This document shows, piece by piece, positions 7,796 through 16,543 of a DNA stretch of 64,000 nt. Numbering within the stretch: position 1 is the first letter of the stretch; each line of letters begins with the position of its first letter. Below the pieces are notes generated by a model, which was not told the DNA's origin, ran no database searches, and saw only the letters and a list, made by a program, of their open reading frames with translations. The position numbers were made by a program, and so were the translations under genes. Source of the stretch: Demequina aurantiaca (lineage in GTDB: Bacteria; Actinomycetota; Actinomycetes; Actinomycetales; Demequinaceae); assembly GCF_000975135.1 (NCBI RefSeq), contig NZ_BBRF01000002.1, forward strand, positions 124,001 to 188,000, given 5' to 3'.

Positions 7796-7990
7796 ATGGG
7801 ACTTGGTGACAAGATCGGCAACGCTGCAGAGGACGCCAAGGGCAAGGGCAAGGAAGCCTTTGGCAAGGCCACTGACAACGAGCAGATGGAGGCCGAGGGC
7901 AAGCTCGACCAGGCCAAGGCAGAAGGCAAGCAGAAGGTCGAGGACGCCAAGGACAACGCGGCGGAGAAGTTCAACGACGCCACCGAGTAG
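7796..7990 (+). CDS. CsbD-like stress-response protein
   Basis: A 64-residue, highly charged, alanine- and lysine-rich helical protein (MGLGDKIGNAAEDAKGKGKEAFGKATDNEQMEAEG) of the CsbD family. These are small soluble proteins linked to general stress in Bacillus (SigB regulon) and of unknown biochemical role. The ATG at 7796 has a strong GGAGG 8 bases upstream. The gene is monocistronic, with its own terminator at 8019-8060. A long upstream region (7584-7795) holds AT-rich patches that could carry the promoter, but no clear stress-sigma consensus was found. Confidence 0.88.
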   Translation: MGLGDKIGNAAEDAKGKGKEAFGKATDNEQMEAEGKLDQAKAEGKQKVEDAKDNAAEKFNDATE

Positions 7991-8018
7991 GCGCTAGCAA
8001 CCTCGCACAACATTGACG

Positions 8019-8060
8019 AGCCCCCGGGAACGATCCAAGCGATCGGTTTCCGGGGGCTTC
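8019..8060 (+). terminator. Hairpin terminator after csbD-like gene
   Basis: AGCCCCCGG...CCGGGGGCT stem, extended by GATC/GATC inside, followed by TCGTCGCGTTT. It lies 28 bases after the stop. Confidence 0.65.
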
Positions 8061-8078
8061 GTCGCGTTTCCGTCCGCT

Positions 8079-8084
8079 TACGCT
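8079..8084 (+). promoter_or_regulatory. Putative -10 of a leaderless promoter
   Basis: TACGCT lies 7 bases before the ATG at 8092. There is no ribosome binding site. Confidence 0.4.
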
Positions 8085-8091
8085 TGACTGT

Positions 8092-8715
8092 ATGACCGAC
8101 CTCGTTGCACTGCGCTCCACTGACTCCGCGCCCACTGAACCTCACGAGTTTCTCGCCGTGTTCCTGCACGGCTACGGATCTGACGAGCGCGACCTCGCTG
8201 GTCTCTCGGGTCACCTCCCCCTGGGTCTGCCATGGGCATCGGTGCGAGCGCCCCTGCGTCACCCAGCGTTCGGGTTCTCGTGGTACCCGCTCGAGAGTGA
8301 GTTTTCGCCAGCCGAGGCGATCGCGGAGGCCACGGAGACGCTGTGGGCTTGGGTCGACGCCAACGTTGCTGACGGAGTGCGCATTGTGCCCATCGGCTTC
8401 TCGCAGGGTGCCATGATGGCGAGCCAGCTACTCCGTACCCGCCCTGAGCGCATCGGCGCGACGGTCGCGCTCAGTGGCTATGTCTCCGATGCACCAAGGC
8501 CGGCCGATGCCGCGCTGGCCGAATCTCGCCCTGGCCTGTTCTGGGGCAGGGGGGATCAGGACCCGGTCATTCCGGCCCACGAGGTGACCGCCGCTGGCGA
8601 TTGGTTCGAGACTCACACCACGCTCGAGCGACACGTGTACCCCGGCATGGGGCACAGCGTCAGCGAGCAGGAGCTGGTCGACATTCGTCAGTTCCTCGCA
8701 CGCACGCTCGGCTAG
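8092..8715 (+). CDS. Alpha/beta hydrolase, carboxylesterase/lysophospholipase family
   Basis: A 207-residue soluble serine hydrolase of the phospholipase/carboxylesterase (YpfH/acyl-protein thioesterase-like) family. Visible features are the oxyanion-hole segment FLHGYGSDERDL (24-35), the nucleophile elbow GFSQG with Ser104, the acidic residue in GDQDPVI (likely Asp157) and the catalytic His in GMGHS (His188). Length is normal. The natural substrate is not predictable; short-chain esters or lysophospholipids are typical. No ribosome binding site precedes the ATG, and TACGCT-N7-ATG suggests a leaderless mRNA. It is flanked by the csbD terminator and a convergent MFS gene, so it is transcribed alone. 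Confidence 0.88.
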   Translation: MTDLVALRSTDSAPTEPHEFLAVFLHGYGSDERDLAGLSGHLPLGLPWASVRAPLRHPAFGFSWYPLESEFSPAEAIAEATETLWAWVDANVADGVRIVPIGFSQGAMMASQLLRTRPERIGATVALSGYVSDAPRPADAALAESRPGLFWGRGDQDPVIPAHEVTAAGDWFETHTTLERHVYPGMGHSVSEQELVDIRQFLARTLG

Positions 8716-8801
8716 GAACGCTCCCGATTCCTGCGCTTACATTGGGATCGCGATGGACGCCTTTTTGAGCCCACATGTAAGCGCAGGGGAGTCAAGGGCG
8801 G

Positions 8802-10301
8802 CTAGTGCGCGATCGCGCCGTCGGTCTGGGCGCTCGCGGCAACGTCATCCACGGGATCCTCCGCTGGCGGCCGCACAAAGAACGCGAACACAATCGCGAA
8901 TGAGGCCATCACCGCGCCAATCATGAACGCGGCCTGAATGCCGTCCGACTGTGCCTGGGCCGCGCTGGCGCCTTCATCGGCCGAGGTCATTGCTACTGCT
9001 GACATCGTCGAGATGAAGAGCGCAGTGCCCGCGGCTCCCGCGACCTGCTGCAGCGTGGATAGCGTCGCGGACCCGTGCGAATACAGGTGCGGCGGCAGGG
9101 AGCCCAAGCTGGCCGTAAACAATGGCGTGAACATCAGCGCGAGGCCGATGCTGAGCGTCATGTGTGCGGCGACGAGCTGCCACACCGGCGTGCCAGGCGT
9201 CAGGATGAATGTCAGGGTCCACAGGACAGCGGCGACGATTGCCGCCCCCGGAATCAGCAACGGTCGCGGACCAACGCGGTCGTAGATCTTGCCGATGGTC
9301 GGCGCGAGAAGTCCCATGATGAGTCCACCGGGAAGAATGACGAGTCCGCTCTGCAGCACGCTCAGTCCCAGCACGCCCTGGATGAACAGTGGCAATAGGA
9401 TCAGCGATCCGAAGAGCGACACCATCAGGATCATAAACATCACCACGGAGATGGTGAACGTTGGGGTGCGGAACACGCGCAGGTCGAGTAGTGCGGTGTC
9501 GGTTCGCTGCAGCACAATCTGGCGCCACACGAACAGTCCAAGGGACACGACGCCCACCGCAATGGCGGCGATGGTCGAGACGGCTAGGCCGCCCTCCGTC
9601 GACTCACCCAGACGGCTGAGGCCAAACACGAATCCACCGAAGCCGAATGCGGACAGCACCACGGACAACAGGTCGAGAGGCACCTTGCGCGGCTCGGTGA
9701 CGTTCTCCATGCGGCGCCAGCCCATCCACAGCGCCGTCAGCGCCACCGGAAGCACAAAGATGAACATGTAGCGCCAACTGAATGCCGACAAGATCAGGCC
9801 GGAAATGGTGGGGCCGATCGCCGGGGCAACGGAGATCACGATGGAAATGCTTCCCATGCGTCGCCCGCGCGTAGCCGGGGGCTCGAGCTGCATCACGGTG
9901 GTGATGAGCAGGGGGAACATAATGGCGGTACCGCTGGCCTGGATCACCCGGGCCACGAGCAGTACGTCGAATCCTGGTGCCGCTGCAGCGAGGAGCGTTC
10001 CCGCGCTGAAGAGCGACATTGCGGCGATGAAGATGCCGCGAGTGGGGAAGCGCTGCAGCAGGAAGCCGGTGATGGGGATGACCACAGCCATGGTGAGCAG
10101 GAACGCGGTGGTCAGCCACTGCGCCGCGTTGGCCGTGATTTGCAGGTCCGTCATGAGGTGCGGGATGGCGACGCCCATGACCGTCTCGTTCAGGATGACC
10201 ACAAACGCGGAGACGACCAGCAGCATGATCACACGCGAATTGCGCTTGCTGTGATCCTGGATCAAGGTGGGAGTGGAGCCGTGCGGCTGGGTGTCGGTCA
10301 C
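8802..10301 (-). CDS. MFS multidrug exporter, DHA2 family
   Basis: A 499-residue, 14-helix proton-driven exporter of the EmrB/QacA type. The first helix block (RVIMLLVVSAFVVILNETVMGVAIPHLMTDL) carries the DHA2 pattern LNETVMGVAIP, followed by the motif A-like loop (GFLLQRFPTRGIF) and motif C-like GPTISGLIL. Start chosen at GTG 10301 with AGGAAGG 11 bases upstream; another GTG at 10313 is only one base from that site. Substrate is unknown. The gene is single and convergent with the hydrolase at 8092; no regulator gene is adjacent. Confidence 0.88.
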   Translation of the reverse strand: MTDTQPHGSTPTLIQDHSKRNSRVIMLLVVSAFVVILNETVMGVAIPHLMTDLQITANAAQWLTTAFLLTMAVVIPITGFLLQRFPTRGIFIAAMSLFSAGTLLAAAAPGFDVLLVARVIQASGTAIMFPLLITTVMQLEPPATRGRRMGSISIVISVAPAIGPTISGLILSAFSWRYMFIFVLPVALTALWMGWRRMENVTEPRKVPLDLLSVVLSAFGFGGFVFGLSRLGESTEGGLAVSTIAAIAVGVVSLGLFVWRQIVLQRTDTALLDLRVFRTPTFTISVVMFMILMVSLFGSLILLPLFIQGVLGLSVLQSGLVILPGGLIMGLLAPTIGKIYDRVGPRPLLIPGAAIVAAVLWTLTFILTPGTPVWQLVAAHMTLSIGLALMFTPLFTASLGSLPPHLYSHGSATLSTLQQVAGAAGTALFISTMSAVAMTSADEGASAAQAQSDGIQAAFMIGAVMASFAIVFAFFVRPPAEDPVDDVAASAQTDGAIAH

Positions 10302-10398
10302 GATGGCGTGCACCTTCCTAATTCAAATGCGTGGGGGCACACGGTATTCGCGCCTATGGTCAAGGTTAACCCGTGTGCGCGCTACGTCCAGCCGGTTA

Positions 10399-10404
10399 TA
10401 GGCT
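10399..10404 (+). promoter_or_regulatory. Putative -10 of a leaderless promoter
   Basis: TAGGCT ends 6 bases before the ATG at 10411. No ribosome binding site is present. Confidence 0.4.
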
Positions 10405-10410
10405 CAAGCA

Positions 10411-11196
10411 ATGCGCTATGTAGCAATTGGAGACAGCTTTACCGAGGGCGTGGGTGACGCCGTAGGCAACGATGCGGTCCGAGGGTGGGCGGATCTGGTC
10501 GCCGTAGGACTCGCAACTGCTGGGCAGGATGTCTGGTATTCGAATCTCGCAATCCGCGGCCGCCTCATTCAGGAAATTGTCGACACCCAACTCGAGCCCG
10601 CACTGGCTCTCGATCCCGCCCCAGATCTGATGACCTTCAACGGTGGTGGCAACGACATGTTGCGCACGGGCTTCAGCGTGGACCGAGTGATGGGCCTCGC
10701 GGAGAGAGTGGTGGAGCGCTGCGCGGAGACGGGCACGCGCCTGGTCATTTTGAGCGGCGGCGATCCCACGGAGGGCCTCCCGCGTGGCAAGACTATTCGT
10801 GCGCGTGGCAACGACTTCATGAACTTTACTCGCGACATGCTCGCCAGGCACCCCGAGGTGGCCTTCGTTGACAACTTCAGCGACGAGGAACTGCGCGATG
10901 GCGCCTATTGGGCAGCCGATCGCCTCCACCTCAATGCGCTGGGTCACGCCCGGGTCGCGGCGCGAGTACTGACCGCGTTGGGCGTCGAGACGCCACTGCC
11001 ACGAGCGGACGATGCCGTGGTCGCCAAGCGCGACATCCTCACCGAGGCCAAGTACGTGGGGGCGTTTGTGTTGCCGTGGATTGCGCGGCGCATCACTCGC
11101 ACGAGTTCGGGGGACGGCCGTCAGCCCAAGTACGCCGACTGGGTGCGCATCGATGCCGCGACGTCATCGGCGAAGTCCACCAACGTCACCGAATAG
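10411..11196 (+). CDS. SGNH/GDSL-type hydrolase
   Basis: A 261-residue SGNH hydrolase. Block I GDSFTEG (7-13) carries the nucleophile Ser9, block III is GGGNDM, and block V DRLHLNALGH carries the Asp and His of the triad. There is no signal peptide, so it is a cytosolic esterase/lipase of unknown substrate. The C-terminal ~70 residues after the domain are basic and may pack against it. The start has TAGGCT 6 bases upstream and no Shine-Dalgarno, as in other apparent leaderless genes here. It converges with the aldo/keto reductase, leaving five bases between the stops. Confidence 0.87.
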   Translation: MRYVAIGDSFTEGVGDAVGNDAVRGWADLVAVGLATAGQDVWYSNLAIRGRLIQEIVDTQLEPALALDPAPDLMTFNGGGNDMLRTGFSVDRVMGLAERVVERCAETGTRLVILSGGDPTEGLPRGKTIRARGNDFMNFTRDMLARHPEVAFVDNFSDEELRDGAYWAADRLHLNALGHARVAARVLTALGVETPLPRADDAVVAKRDILTEAKYVGAFVLPWIARRITRTSSGDGRQPKYADWVRIDAATSSAKSTNVTE

Positions 11197-11201
11197 GCGG
11201 C

Positions 11202-12170
11202 CTAGTAGCCCGTCGGCAGGCGTGGCGTGTAGGGCGCCTCGAGTGCGGCGACCTCATCGTCGGTGAGCGTGATGTCCAGGGCCGCTGCGGCATCGGCGAG
11301 GTGGTGTGGCTTGGTGGCGCCCACGAGTGGCGCGGAGACCACGGGATTGCGCAGCACCCAGGCCAGCGCGACCTGGGCCATCGGGATGCCCCGCTCGGCG
11401 GCGACCTTCTCGCAGGCTCCGGCAATGTGCTCGTCGTCCGGATTGAAGCGCTTGGCTAACAGGTCGTCGGTGCCGCTGCGCTTGGTCTGTTGACCCCAGG
11501 GCCGAGTGAGCTGGCCGCGAGCGAGCGGGCTCCACGGGAGCGAGCCCACTCCCTGGTCAGCGAGGAGGCCAAACATCTCGCGCTCCTCCTCGCGCATCAT
11601 GAGGGAGTACTGGTCCTGCATCGAGACGAAGCGGGTCCAGCCGCCCAAGTCCGCGGCGTGTTGCATGGTGGCGAACTGCCACGCCCACATGGAGGATGCG
11701 CCCAGGTAGCGCACCTTGCCGGCCTTGACCACGTCGTGCAGCGCCTCCATGGTTTCCTCGACGGGCGTCTCGGGGTCAAAGCGATGGATCTGATACAGGT
11801 CCACGTACTCGGTGCCCAGACGTGTCAGAGACGCATCGATTTGCTCCATGATCGCCTTACGAGACAGGCCGCCGCCTCCCGGACCGTCGTGCATCGGGAA
11901 ATACACCTTAGTGGCGAGCACGATGTCCTCGCGGCGCGAGTACTTCTTGATGGCCCGTCCCACCACTTCCTCCGACGTGCCGTCGCCGTAGACGTTCGCG
12001 GTGTCCCAGAAGGTGATGCCGAGGTCGAGGGCCTGACGGAAAATAGGCTCCGCCGCCGCATCGTCGAGCACCCAGTCGTTTCCCTCCAGCGACGGGTCGC
12101 CAAAGCTCATGCATCCCAACGCGAGGCGGCTGATCTTCAGCCCGGTGGTCCCGAGTCGGGTGGTCTGCAT
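11202..12170 (-). CDS. Aldo/keto reductase
   Basis: A 322-residue NAD(P)H-dependent oxidoreductase with the AKR (alpha/beta)8 barrel. The catalytic tetrad is recognisable: Asp in FWDTANVYG, Tyr in the same block, Lys in VLATKV and His in YQIHRFD. The C-terminal block SAPLVGATKPHHLADA binds the cofactor. It resembles the YajO/general stress protein 69-like group acting on aldehydes or sugars, but the substrate is unknown. Start chosen at the ATG with GGAGA 5 bases upstream. It is divergent from the NAD(P)-binding gene at 12262, with a 91-base shared promoter region. Confidence 0.9.
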   Translation of the reverse strand: MQTTRLGTTGLKISRLALGCMSFGDPSLEGNDWVLDDAAAEPIFRQALDLGITFWDTANVYGDGTSEEVVGRAIKKYSRREDIVLATKVYFPMHDGPGGGGLSRKAIMEQIDASLTRLGTEYVDLYQIHRFDPETPVEETMEALHDVVKAGKVRYLGASSMWAWQFATMQHAADLGGWTRFVSMQDQYSLMMREEEREMFGLLADQGVGSLPWSPLARGQLTRPWGQQTKRSGTDDLLAKRFNPDDEHIAGACEKVAAERGIPMAQVALAWVLRNPVVSAPLVGATKPHHLADAAAALDITLTDDEVAALEAPYTPRLPTGY

Positions 12171-12249
12171 GGGGGTCTCCTTGGTCGTTGTCTGCGCAAA
12201 CGCGGTCACGCGCACTGCTTCCAATGTAGTCGGGTTTCACGCAGTGACG

Positions 12250-12255
12250 TATGGT
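12250..12255 (+). promoter_or_regulatory. Putative -10 of a leaderless promoter
   Basis: TATGGT ends 6 bases before the GTG at 12262. No ribosome binding site is present. Confidence 0.35.
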
Positions 12256-12261
12256 GCGAGC

Positions 12262-12981
12262 GTGCCTCAAAATCTCCAGGATGCCCCCGCCCAGGCCCAC
12301 GGTCCCGTGGGCAGCTTGGGCATCATTGGTGCTGGGCGCGTGGGGGCAGCAGTCGCGCGACTCGCGCTCACCGCAGGGTACGAGGTCGTGATTGCGGGAT
12401 CCGGGTCTCCGGAGCGCATTGCGACGTTTGTTGGCTACGAGGCGCCCGGGGCGAGGCCCGTGATGGCGTCCGATGCCGCGGCGGCCGACCTGGTCGTGTT
12501 GGCTATCCCGCTGGGCAAGTTTCGCTCGCTACCGGTAAACGCTCTCCGAGGGGCACTCGTCATCGACGCCATGAACTACTGGTGGGAATACGACGGCGCG
12601 ATCCCCGAACTCAACGACCCCCTGACCTCCACCAGCGAGACGCTGCAGGTGTTCCTAAGCGAGGCACGCGTGGTCAAGACGCTCAATCACATGAGTGTGT
12701 ATGCACTGGAGCACGAGGCGCGGGCGGCGGGGGATCCCGAACGCAAGGCGCTCGCGGTCGCTGGAGATGACGATGACGCGGTCGCCAGGGTGGTGCAGTT
12801 TGTCGAGCGCATCGGGTTCGATGCTGTGGTGGCCGGGCCATTGGCACAAGGGATGAAGCTCGAGCCGCATACGGCGCTTTTCGCAGCGGATGAGGACGCC
12901 GCCGAGGTGCGCGCAATTCTCGACAGGTTCTGGCAGTCGCAGCGCGGCCGGGTGGTCGCCCGCGCTCGCGGGCTGGTCTAG
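12262..12981 (+). CDS. NADPH-dependent F420 reductase-like oxidoreductase
   Basis: A 239-residue Rossmann-fold protein. GIIGAGRVGAAVARLAL near residues 20-36 is the dinucleotide-binding motif, followed by the VIAGSGSPE loop and the DLVVLAIPLGKF block typical of F420:NADP oxidoreductase-like and 6-phosphogluconate-dehydrogenase-like proteins. True F420 dependence is unproven; no F420 biosynthesis gene is in the window. Start chosen at GTG 12262, because upstream in-frame codons overlap the divergent aldo/keto reductase promoter and lack family similarity. The 3' end overlaps the convergent GNAT gene by four bases. Confidence 0.78.
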   Translation: MPQNLQDAPAQAHGPVGSLGIIGAGRVGAAVARLALTAGYEVVIAGSGSPERIATFVGYEAPGARPVMASDAAAADLVVLAIPLGKFRSLPVNALRGALVIDAMNYWWEYDGAIPELNDPLTSTSETLQVFLSEARVVKTLNHMSVYALEHEARAAGDPERKALAVAGDDDDAVARVVQFVERIGFDAVVAGPLAQGMKLEPHTALFAADEDAAEVRAILDRFWQSQRGRVVARARGLV

Positions 12982-13283
12982 TCCCCCTTGGGCCACTCGA
13001 TGTTTGCTCCCGCGATGGGATGCTTGCGCAGGTAGCTTTCGATGAAGGGGCAGGAGGGCACGATGGTGAGTCCGCGGTCCACGGCATCAATAATCGCGCC
13101 GCCCGCGAGGGTCTCCCCGATGCCGCTGCCGCGGAAGTCGCCGAATACTTCGGTGTGCGTCATGTCGATGCGACCGTCGTGCTCGTCGTACTCCACGACG
13201 CCCGCCAGGTTGCCGTCGACCTGAACCTCGTAGCGGCTCGCCTCGCTGTTGCGCGTGACGGGTTCGCTGACGTGGTCGCTCAT
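12978..13283 (-). CDS. Small GNAT-type N-acetyltransferase (Acetyltransf_CG / YjdJ-like)
   Basis: A 101-residue single-domain protein. The block DMTHTEVFGDFRGSGIGETLAGGAI contains the acetyl-CoA pyrophosphate-binding motif (RGSGIG), and PSCPFIESYLRKHP is the family's conserved C-terminal signature. This short GNAT branch is widespread, and its substrate is unknown. The ATG at 13283 has GGGAG about 6 bases upstream; the frame continues beyond it without support. It is a single gene between the convergent F420-reductase-like gene and the HAD gene. Confidence 0.87.
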   Translation of the reverse strand: MSDHVSEPVTRNSEASRYEVQVDGNLAGVVEYDEHDGRIDMTHTEVFGDFRGSGIGETLAGGAIIDAVDRGLTIVPSCPFIESYLRKHPIAGANIEWPKGD

Positions 13284-13339
13284 GATGTTCTCCCTCGTGG
13301 ATGCGTGCTTCTCACACCACGCTACGCCCACTGGGAAAG

Positions 13340-14158
13340 TTAGGCGACTAGACCCATCTCCGCGAATGCCTTCGCAAGGCCGTCCTGCTGCGGTGGCTGA
13401 GCAGTTCTGTCCGCGAGGGCAAGCACCCGGGGGTCCGATCCCTCAATCGCGACCGCGGTACCAGCGAACTCGAGCATCTCCAGGTCGTTGATGCCATCGC
13501 CAAAGGCGACCACGTCCTCGACCGCAATTCCGAGGTGGTCGACGGCAATACGCATGCCCACCGCCTTGTTGATGTGCGCCTGGTAGATCTCGCCCGCACC
13601 CGCGCCGATGTCCTGAATGGCGGTGGGGACTACCGCGACCTCCGGTCCAACCTCTCGAGCGAGATCCGAGAGGTCGATGTCGCCGCCGAGGCTGACGATC
13701 TTGGCGAACGTGAGGCGGTGGGGGTCGTCCGCCGCCGTGATGGGAGGGTGCCGCGGGGCGGAGGGGTCATCTGGGCCCCAGAAGGCGATCCGCGCCCGCG
13801 CGATAAGCCCGACAGCGTGAGGGCGCGTGTACAGCCCCTCGGCGTTCTCGATGATGTAGAGCATGTCGTGCGCTTCCAGCGCGTCCAGCGTGCGCCGCGC
13901 CAAGTCTGTGGGGAAACGCACGTCGGACAGGACCTGGCCGCCGATGGTGACGTAGGCGCCGGCAGCTCCCACCACGCCGTCGAATCCAGCTCCGGTGAGT
14001 GACTCAGGAAGCGCCGACACCGGCCTCCCCGTGCAGAGAAACACGAGGTTCCCCGCGGCTCGTGCGGCTCGCACCGCTGCCACGTGGGCCGGCGGGACGT
14101 TGCCGTGGGACGCGTAGGTGCCGTCGACGTCGAGGAAGATTGCGCGGGGAGATGACAT
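13340..14158 (-). CDS. HAD-superfamily hydrolase, Cof/IIB subfamily
   Basis: A 272-residue haloacid dehalogenase-type phosphatase. Motif I FLDVDGTY (8-15) has the nucleophile and acid/base Asp pair, motif II is VFLCTGRP, and motifs III/IV are represented by NKAVGMRIAVDHLGI and VVAFGDGINDLEML. The mid-protein IIB cap suggests a sugar phosphate or nucleotide phosphatase of the Cof type; the substrate is not predictable. TAGGTT ends 6 bases before the ATG with no ribosome binding site, so a leaderless transcript is possible. Confidence 0.88.
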   Translation of the reverse strand: MSSPRAIFLDVDGTYASHGNVPPAHVAAVRAARAAGNLVFLCTGRPVSALPESLTGAGFDGVVGAAGAYVTIGGQVLSDVRFPTDLARRTLDALEAHDMLYIIENAEGLYTRPHAVGLIARARIAFWGPDDPSAPRHPPITAADDPHRLTFAKIVSLGGDIDLSDLAREVGPEVAVVPTAIQDIGAGAGEIYQAHINKAVGMRIAVDHLGIAVEDVVAFGDGINDLEMLEFAGTAVAIEGSDPRVLALADRTAQPPQQDGLAKAFAEMGLVA

Positions 14159-14164
14159 GGAGCC

Positions 14165-14170
14165 AACCTA
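14165..14170 (-). promoter_or_regulatory. Putative -10 of a leaderless promoter (HAD gene)
   Basis: TAGGTT on the minus strand ends 6 bases before the ATG at 14158. Confidence 0.35.
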
Positions 14171-14201
14171 ATGCACCGATCCGCGGGCGCCATCCCGGCC
14201 G

Positions 14202-15791
14202 CTATGTGGAGGGGGATGAGGATGCCTTTGCTGCGTCCTCGGCTTCGTACGAGGCAAGCAATGCGATCTCGGCGTCCTGCTTGGGCAGCATGAACGCCGC
14301 GAGCGCCGCACCGCCGACGATCGCGATCGCGCCCACGACGTAGGCCCAGGTGGCGCCGGAGACAAAGCTCTCTGAGGCTGCCTGGGTGATGGCGTCCGCG
14401 TACTGCGGATTCTGGCTCGCGACGTTCATGGCGGACGCGTAGGACGACTGCAGTGCGGCGGTGGTCGCGTCACTGATCTGGGCCGCGTCACTCGAATCGG
14501 CAATGAGCTTGGCGAAGGATCCAGCGAAGCCGGTGGCGAGGATCGCTCCGAGCAGGGACTGCATGATCGAGCCTCCCAGGTCACGCTGCAGGTCGGCGGT
14601 GGCCGATGCCATGCCGACGCGGCGGACGGGGGTGCTTTGGGTGATCGATCGCGAGGCGGGCGTCATGGCAAAGCCGGCGCCACATCCGATGAGCGCGTAT
14701 CCGAGACCCAGATACCAGTACGGGGTCGACTCCCCCCAAAAGACCATGGTGAGGAACCCGAGGAATACCAGGATGTAGCCGGAGATCATGGTGAAACGCG
14801 AGCCGTGCAATGTAATCATTCGCGCAGAGAACTGCGCCACTATGAGCAAACCGATGGCGAGGGGCACCACGGCCAGCGCGGCGTCCACCGTGGAGTAGCC
14901 GAGGATGTTCTGCATGAACTGCTGGCCCACGAACATCGCGCCCATGAGGGAGCCGAAGACGATCAGTCCACAGGTCGCCGGAACCCAGAACAGGCGACGC
15001 TTGGCGACCCCCAGCGAGTACAGGGGGAACTTGATGGTGCTCTGACGCTTCCCAAAGAGTGCGAGAAGTACAGCGGCGATCACGAGCAAACCGATGCCGA
15101 GTGTGGTGGTCCCAGGGGCGAATACCGTGCTGATCCCGAGCACGAGCGCGCCGATGAGCAACGTGGCGAGCACACCGCCGAGGTGGTCGACGGGGTCGTC
15201 GGACTCTGCCACGTGCGACGGGACAAAGAGCAGCACCATCACGGCGGCGATGATGGCGAGCGGCACGGCGACGAGGAACGCGGATCCCCACCAGAAGCTG
15301 TCGAGCAGCAAACCGGCGACGATCGATCCCAAGACGGTGGCGGTCGCACTCACCGAGGACCACAGTGCAATGGCGAGGGTGCGCTTGGGACCGTTGCCCC
15401 ACAACGCCGTGATCAGGGACAGCGTGGTCGGGTAGGCCATGCCGGCAGCGATACCGGTGAATACGCGCGCGGCGATGAGGATTTCCACGGAAGGGGCCCA
15501 CGCCGAGAGGCAGCTTGCGATCACCGTCAGGACGAGGCCCAGCGTGAGTAGTTGCTTGCGGCCGTAGCGGTCCGCGATCGCGCCCAGGTAGAGCACCGAC
15601 ATGGCGAGACCCAGGGCGCATCCCACGGCGACGAGATTGAGCTGCGTCTGGCTCGCGCCAAACGCCGTGCCTACGGAGGGCAGGGTGATGTTCGCCGCGG
15701 CAAGGTTGATGTTGCATACCAGCGCACTCAGGATGAGAGCGGTCAGTACCAGGCCCGCTCGCTTGGGCACCAGCGTCGTCGTGTCGGTCAT
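14202..15791 (-). CDS. MFS transporter, DHA2-like
   Basis: A 529-residue, 14-helix major facilitator. The N-terminal helix (LVLTALILSALVCNINLAAANITLPSVGTAF), the motif A loop (GAIADRYGRKQLL) and a long C-terminal region with an alanine-rich extracytoplasmic segment (about 425-470) place it in the DHA2 drug-exporter group. Substrate is unknown. The start has TAGGGT ending 6 bases before the ATG, a possible leaderless promoter. It lies just upstream of the HAD gene on the same strand (43-base gap), but nothing ties their functions. Confidence 0.87.
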   Translation of the reverse strand: MTDTTTLVPKRAGLVLTALILSALVCNINLAAANITLPSVGTAFGASQTQLNLVAVGCALGLAMSVLYLGAIADRYGRKQLLTLGLVLTVIASCLSAWAPSVEILIAARVFTGIAAGMAYPTTLSLITALWGNGPKRTLAIALWSSVSATATVLGSIVAGLLLDSFWWGSAFLVAVPLAIIAAVMVLLFVPSHVAESDDPVDHLGGVLATLLIGALVLGISTVFAPGTTTLGIGLLVIAAVLLALFGKRQSTIKFPLYSLGVAKRRLFWVPATCGLIVFGSLMGAMFVGQQFMQNILGYSTVDAALAVVPLAIGLLIVAQFSARMITLHGSRFTMISGYILVFLGFLTMVFWGESTPYWYLGLGYALIGCGAGFAMTPASRSITQSTPVRRVGMASATADLQRDLGGSIMQSLLGAILATGFAGSFAKLIADSSDAAQISDATTAALQSSYASAMNVASQNPQYADAITQAASESFVSGATWAYVVGAIAIVGGAALAAFMLPKQDAEIALLASYEAEDAAKASSSPST

Positions 15792-15797
15792 GAAATC

Positions 15798-15803
15798 ACC
15801 CTA
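15798..15803 (-). promoter_or_regulatory. Putative -10 of a leaderless promoter (MFS gene)
   Basis: TAGGGT on the minus strand ends 6 bases before the ATG at 15791. It could alternatively act as a weak Shine-Dalgarno. Confidence 0.3.
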
Positions 15804-15862
15804 GTGGGGACGCGCGCACGACGGGCTGAAGCGAGATCGTCCTCTGGCGCTTAGTAGAGCGG

Positions 15863-16543
15863 TTACTCCGGACGGCGAGGCTTGGCGGACCCGCCGGTGG
15901 CGAGGCGCATGAGATCGCTTGACAGGTCGATGTCCAATTCCGTGCCGCCCGCCGAACCGTACTCGTGTTGGTAGTGGCCCCAGGACTCCTCTTTGACGGC
16001 GCGCGCAAATCCGCTTTCCATGAGTAGTACCAGTTCAAAGGCGGCCCGGTCGATGCGCTTGGTGAGGGCCTTGTCGCTCCAGTCCTCGGTGGCAGCGAAC
16101 AGTGAGGTGGGCACCACCAGCGTGCGCAAATAGGCGAACAGTGAACGCAACTCTTCGTCGACCACCAGGGCGTGACGGGCCGTGCCAGCGGTGGCCGCGA
16201 GAATGACGGGCTTGCCAATGAGGAGGTCGTTGTCGAGCACCTGGAAGAACGATGTAAAGAGCCCAGACGCGCCGGCCTTGTAGACGGGTGCGGCGGCGAT
16301 CACGGCATCGGCCGCCTGGAGTGCGTCGATGGCCTGCTTGAAACCAGGGCCGAAGTGCTGCGAGGAGATCGCGGGCGCGAGTTCGGGCAGCAAAGCGCGA
16401 AGGTCGATGGTGGTGAGCTCGATCGTCGCATCGCGTGATTCGGCGAGGCTGACCACGCGCGCCGTGGCGCGGTCCGCGAGCAGCTTGGTAGAGGACGGGT
16501 CGGAGACTCCGGCGTTGACGACGACGAGTCGGTACGTTGTCAC
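15863..16543 (-). CDS. CE1759-type NADPH-dependent FMN reductase
   Basis: A 226-residue flavodoxin-fold FMN reductase. The N-terminal phosphate-binding loop VNAGVSDPSSTKLLA (9-23) and the AAAPVYKAGASGLFTSFFQVLD block are diagnostic of the family that supplies reduced flavin to two-component monooxygenases. The GTG start has AGGAGG 7-8 bases upstream. It is the last gene of a three-gene minus-strand operon (luciferase-like monooxygenase, MarR regulator, FMN reductase), so its partner is almost certainly the monooxygenase at 17055. It overlaps the MarR gene by four bases. Confidence 0.87.
   Translation of the reverse strand: MTTYRLVVVNAGVSDPSSTKLLADRATARVVSLAESRDATIELTTIDLRALLPELAPAISSQHFGPGFKQAIDALQAADAVIAAAPVYKAGASGLFTSFFQVLDNDLLIGKPVILAATAGTARHALVVDEELRSLFAYLRTLVVPTSLFAATEDWSDKALTKRIDRAAFELVLLMESGFARAVKEESWGHYQHEYGSAGGTELDIDLSSDLMRLATGGSAKPRRPE

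Noticed and set aside
14581-15717. Long alternative-frame ORFs within the MFS gene at 14202-15791
   Set aside because: Arg/His-rich translations without domains; shadow of the transporter frame.
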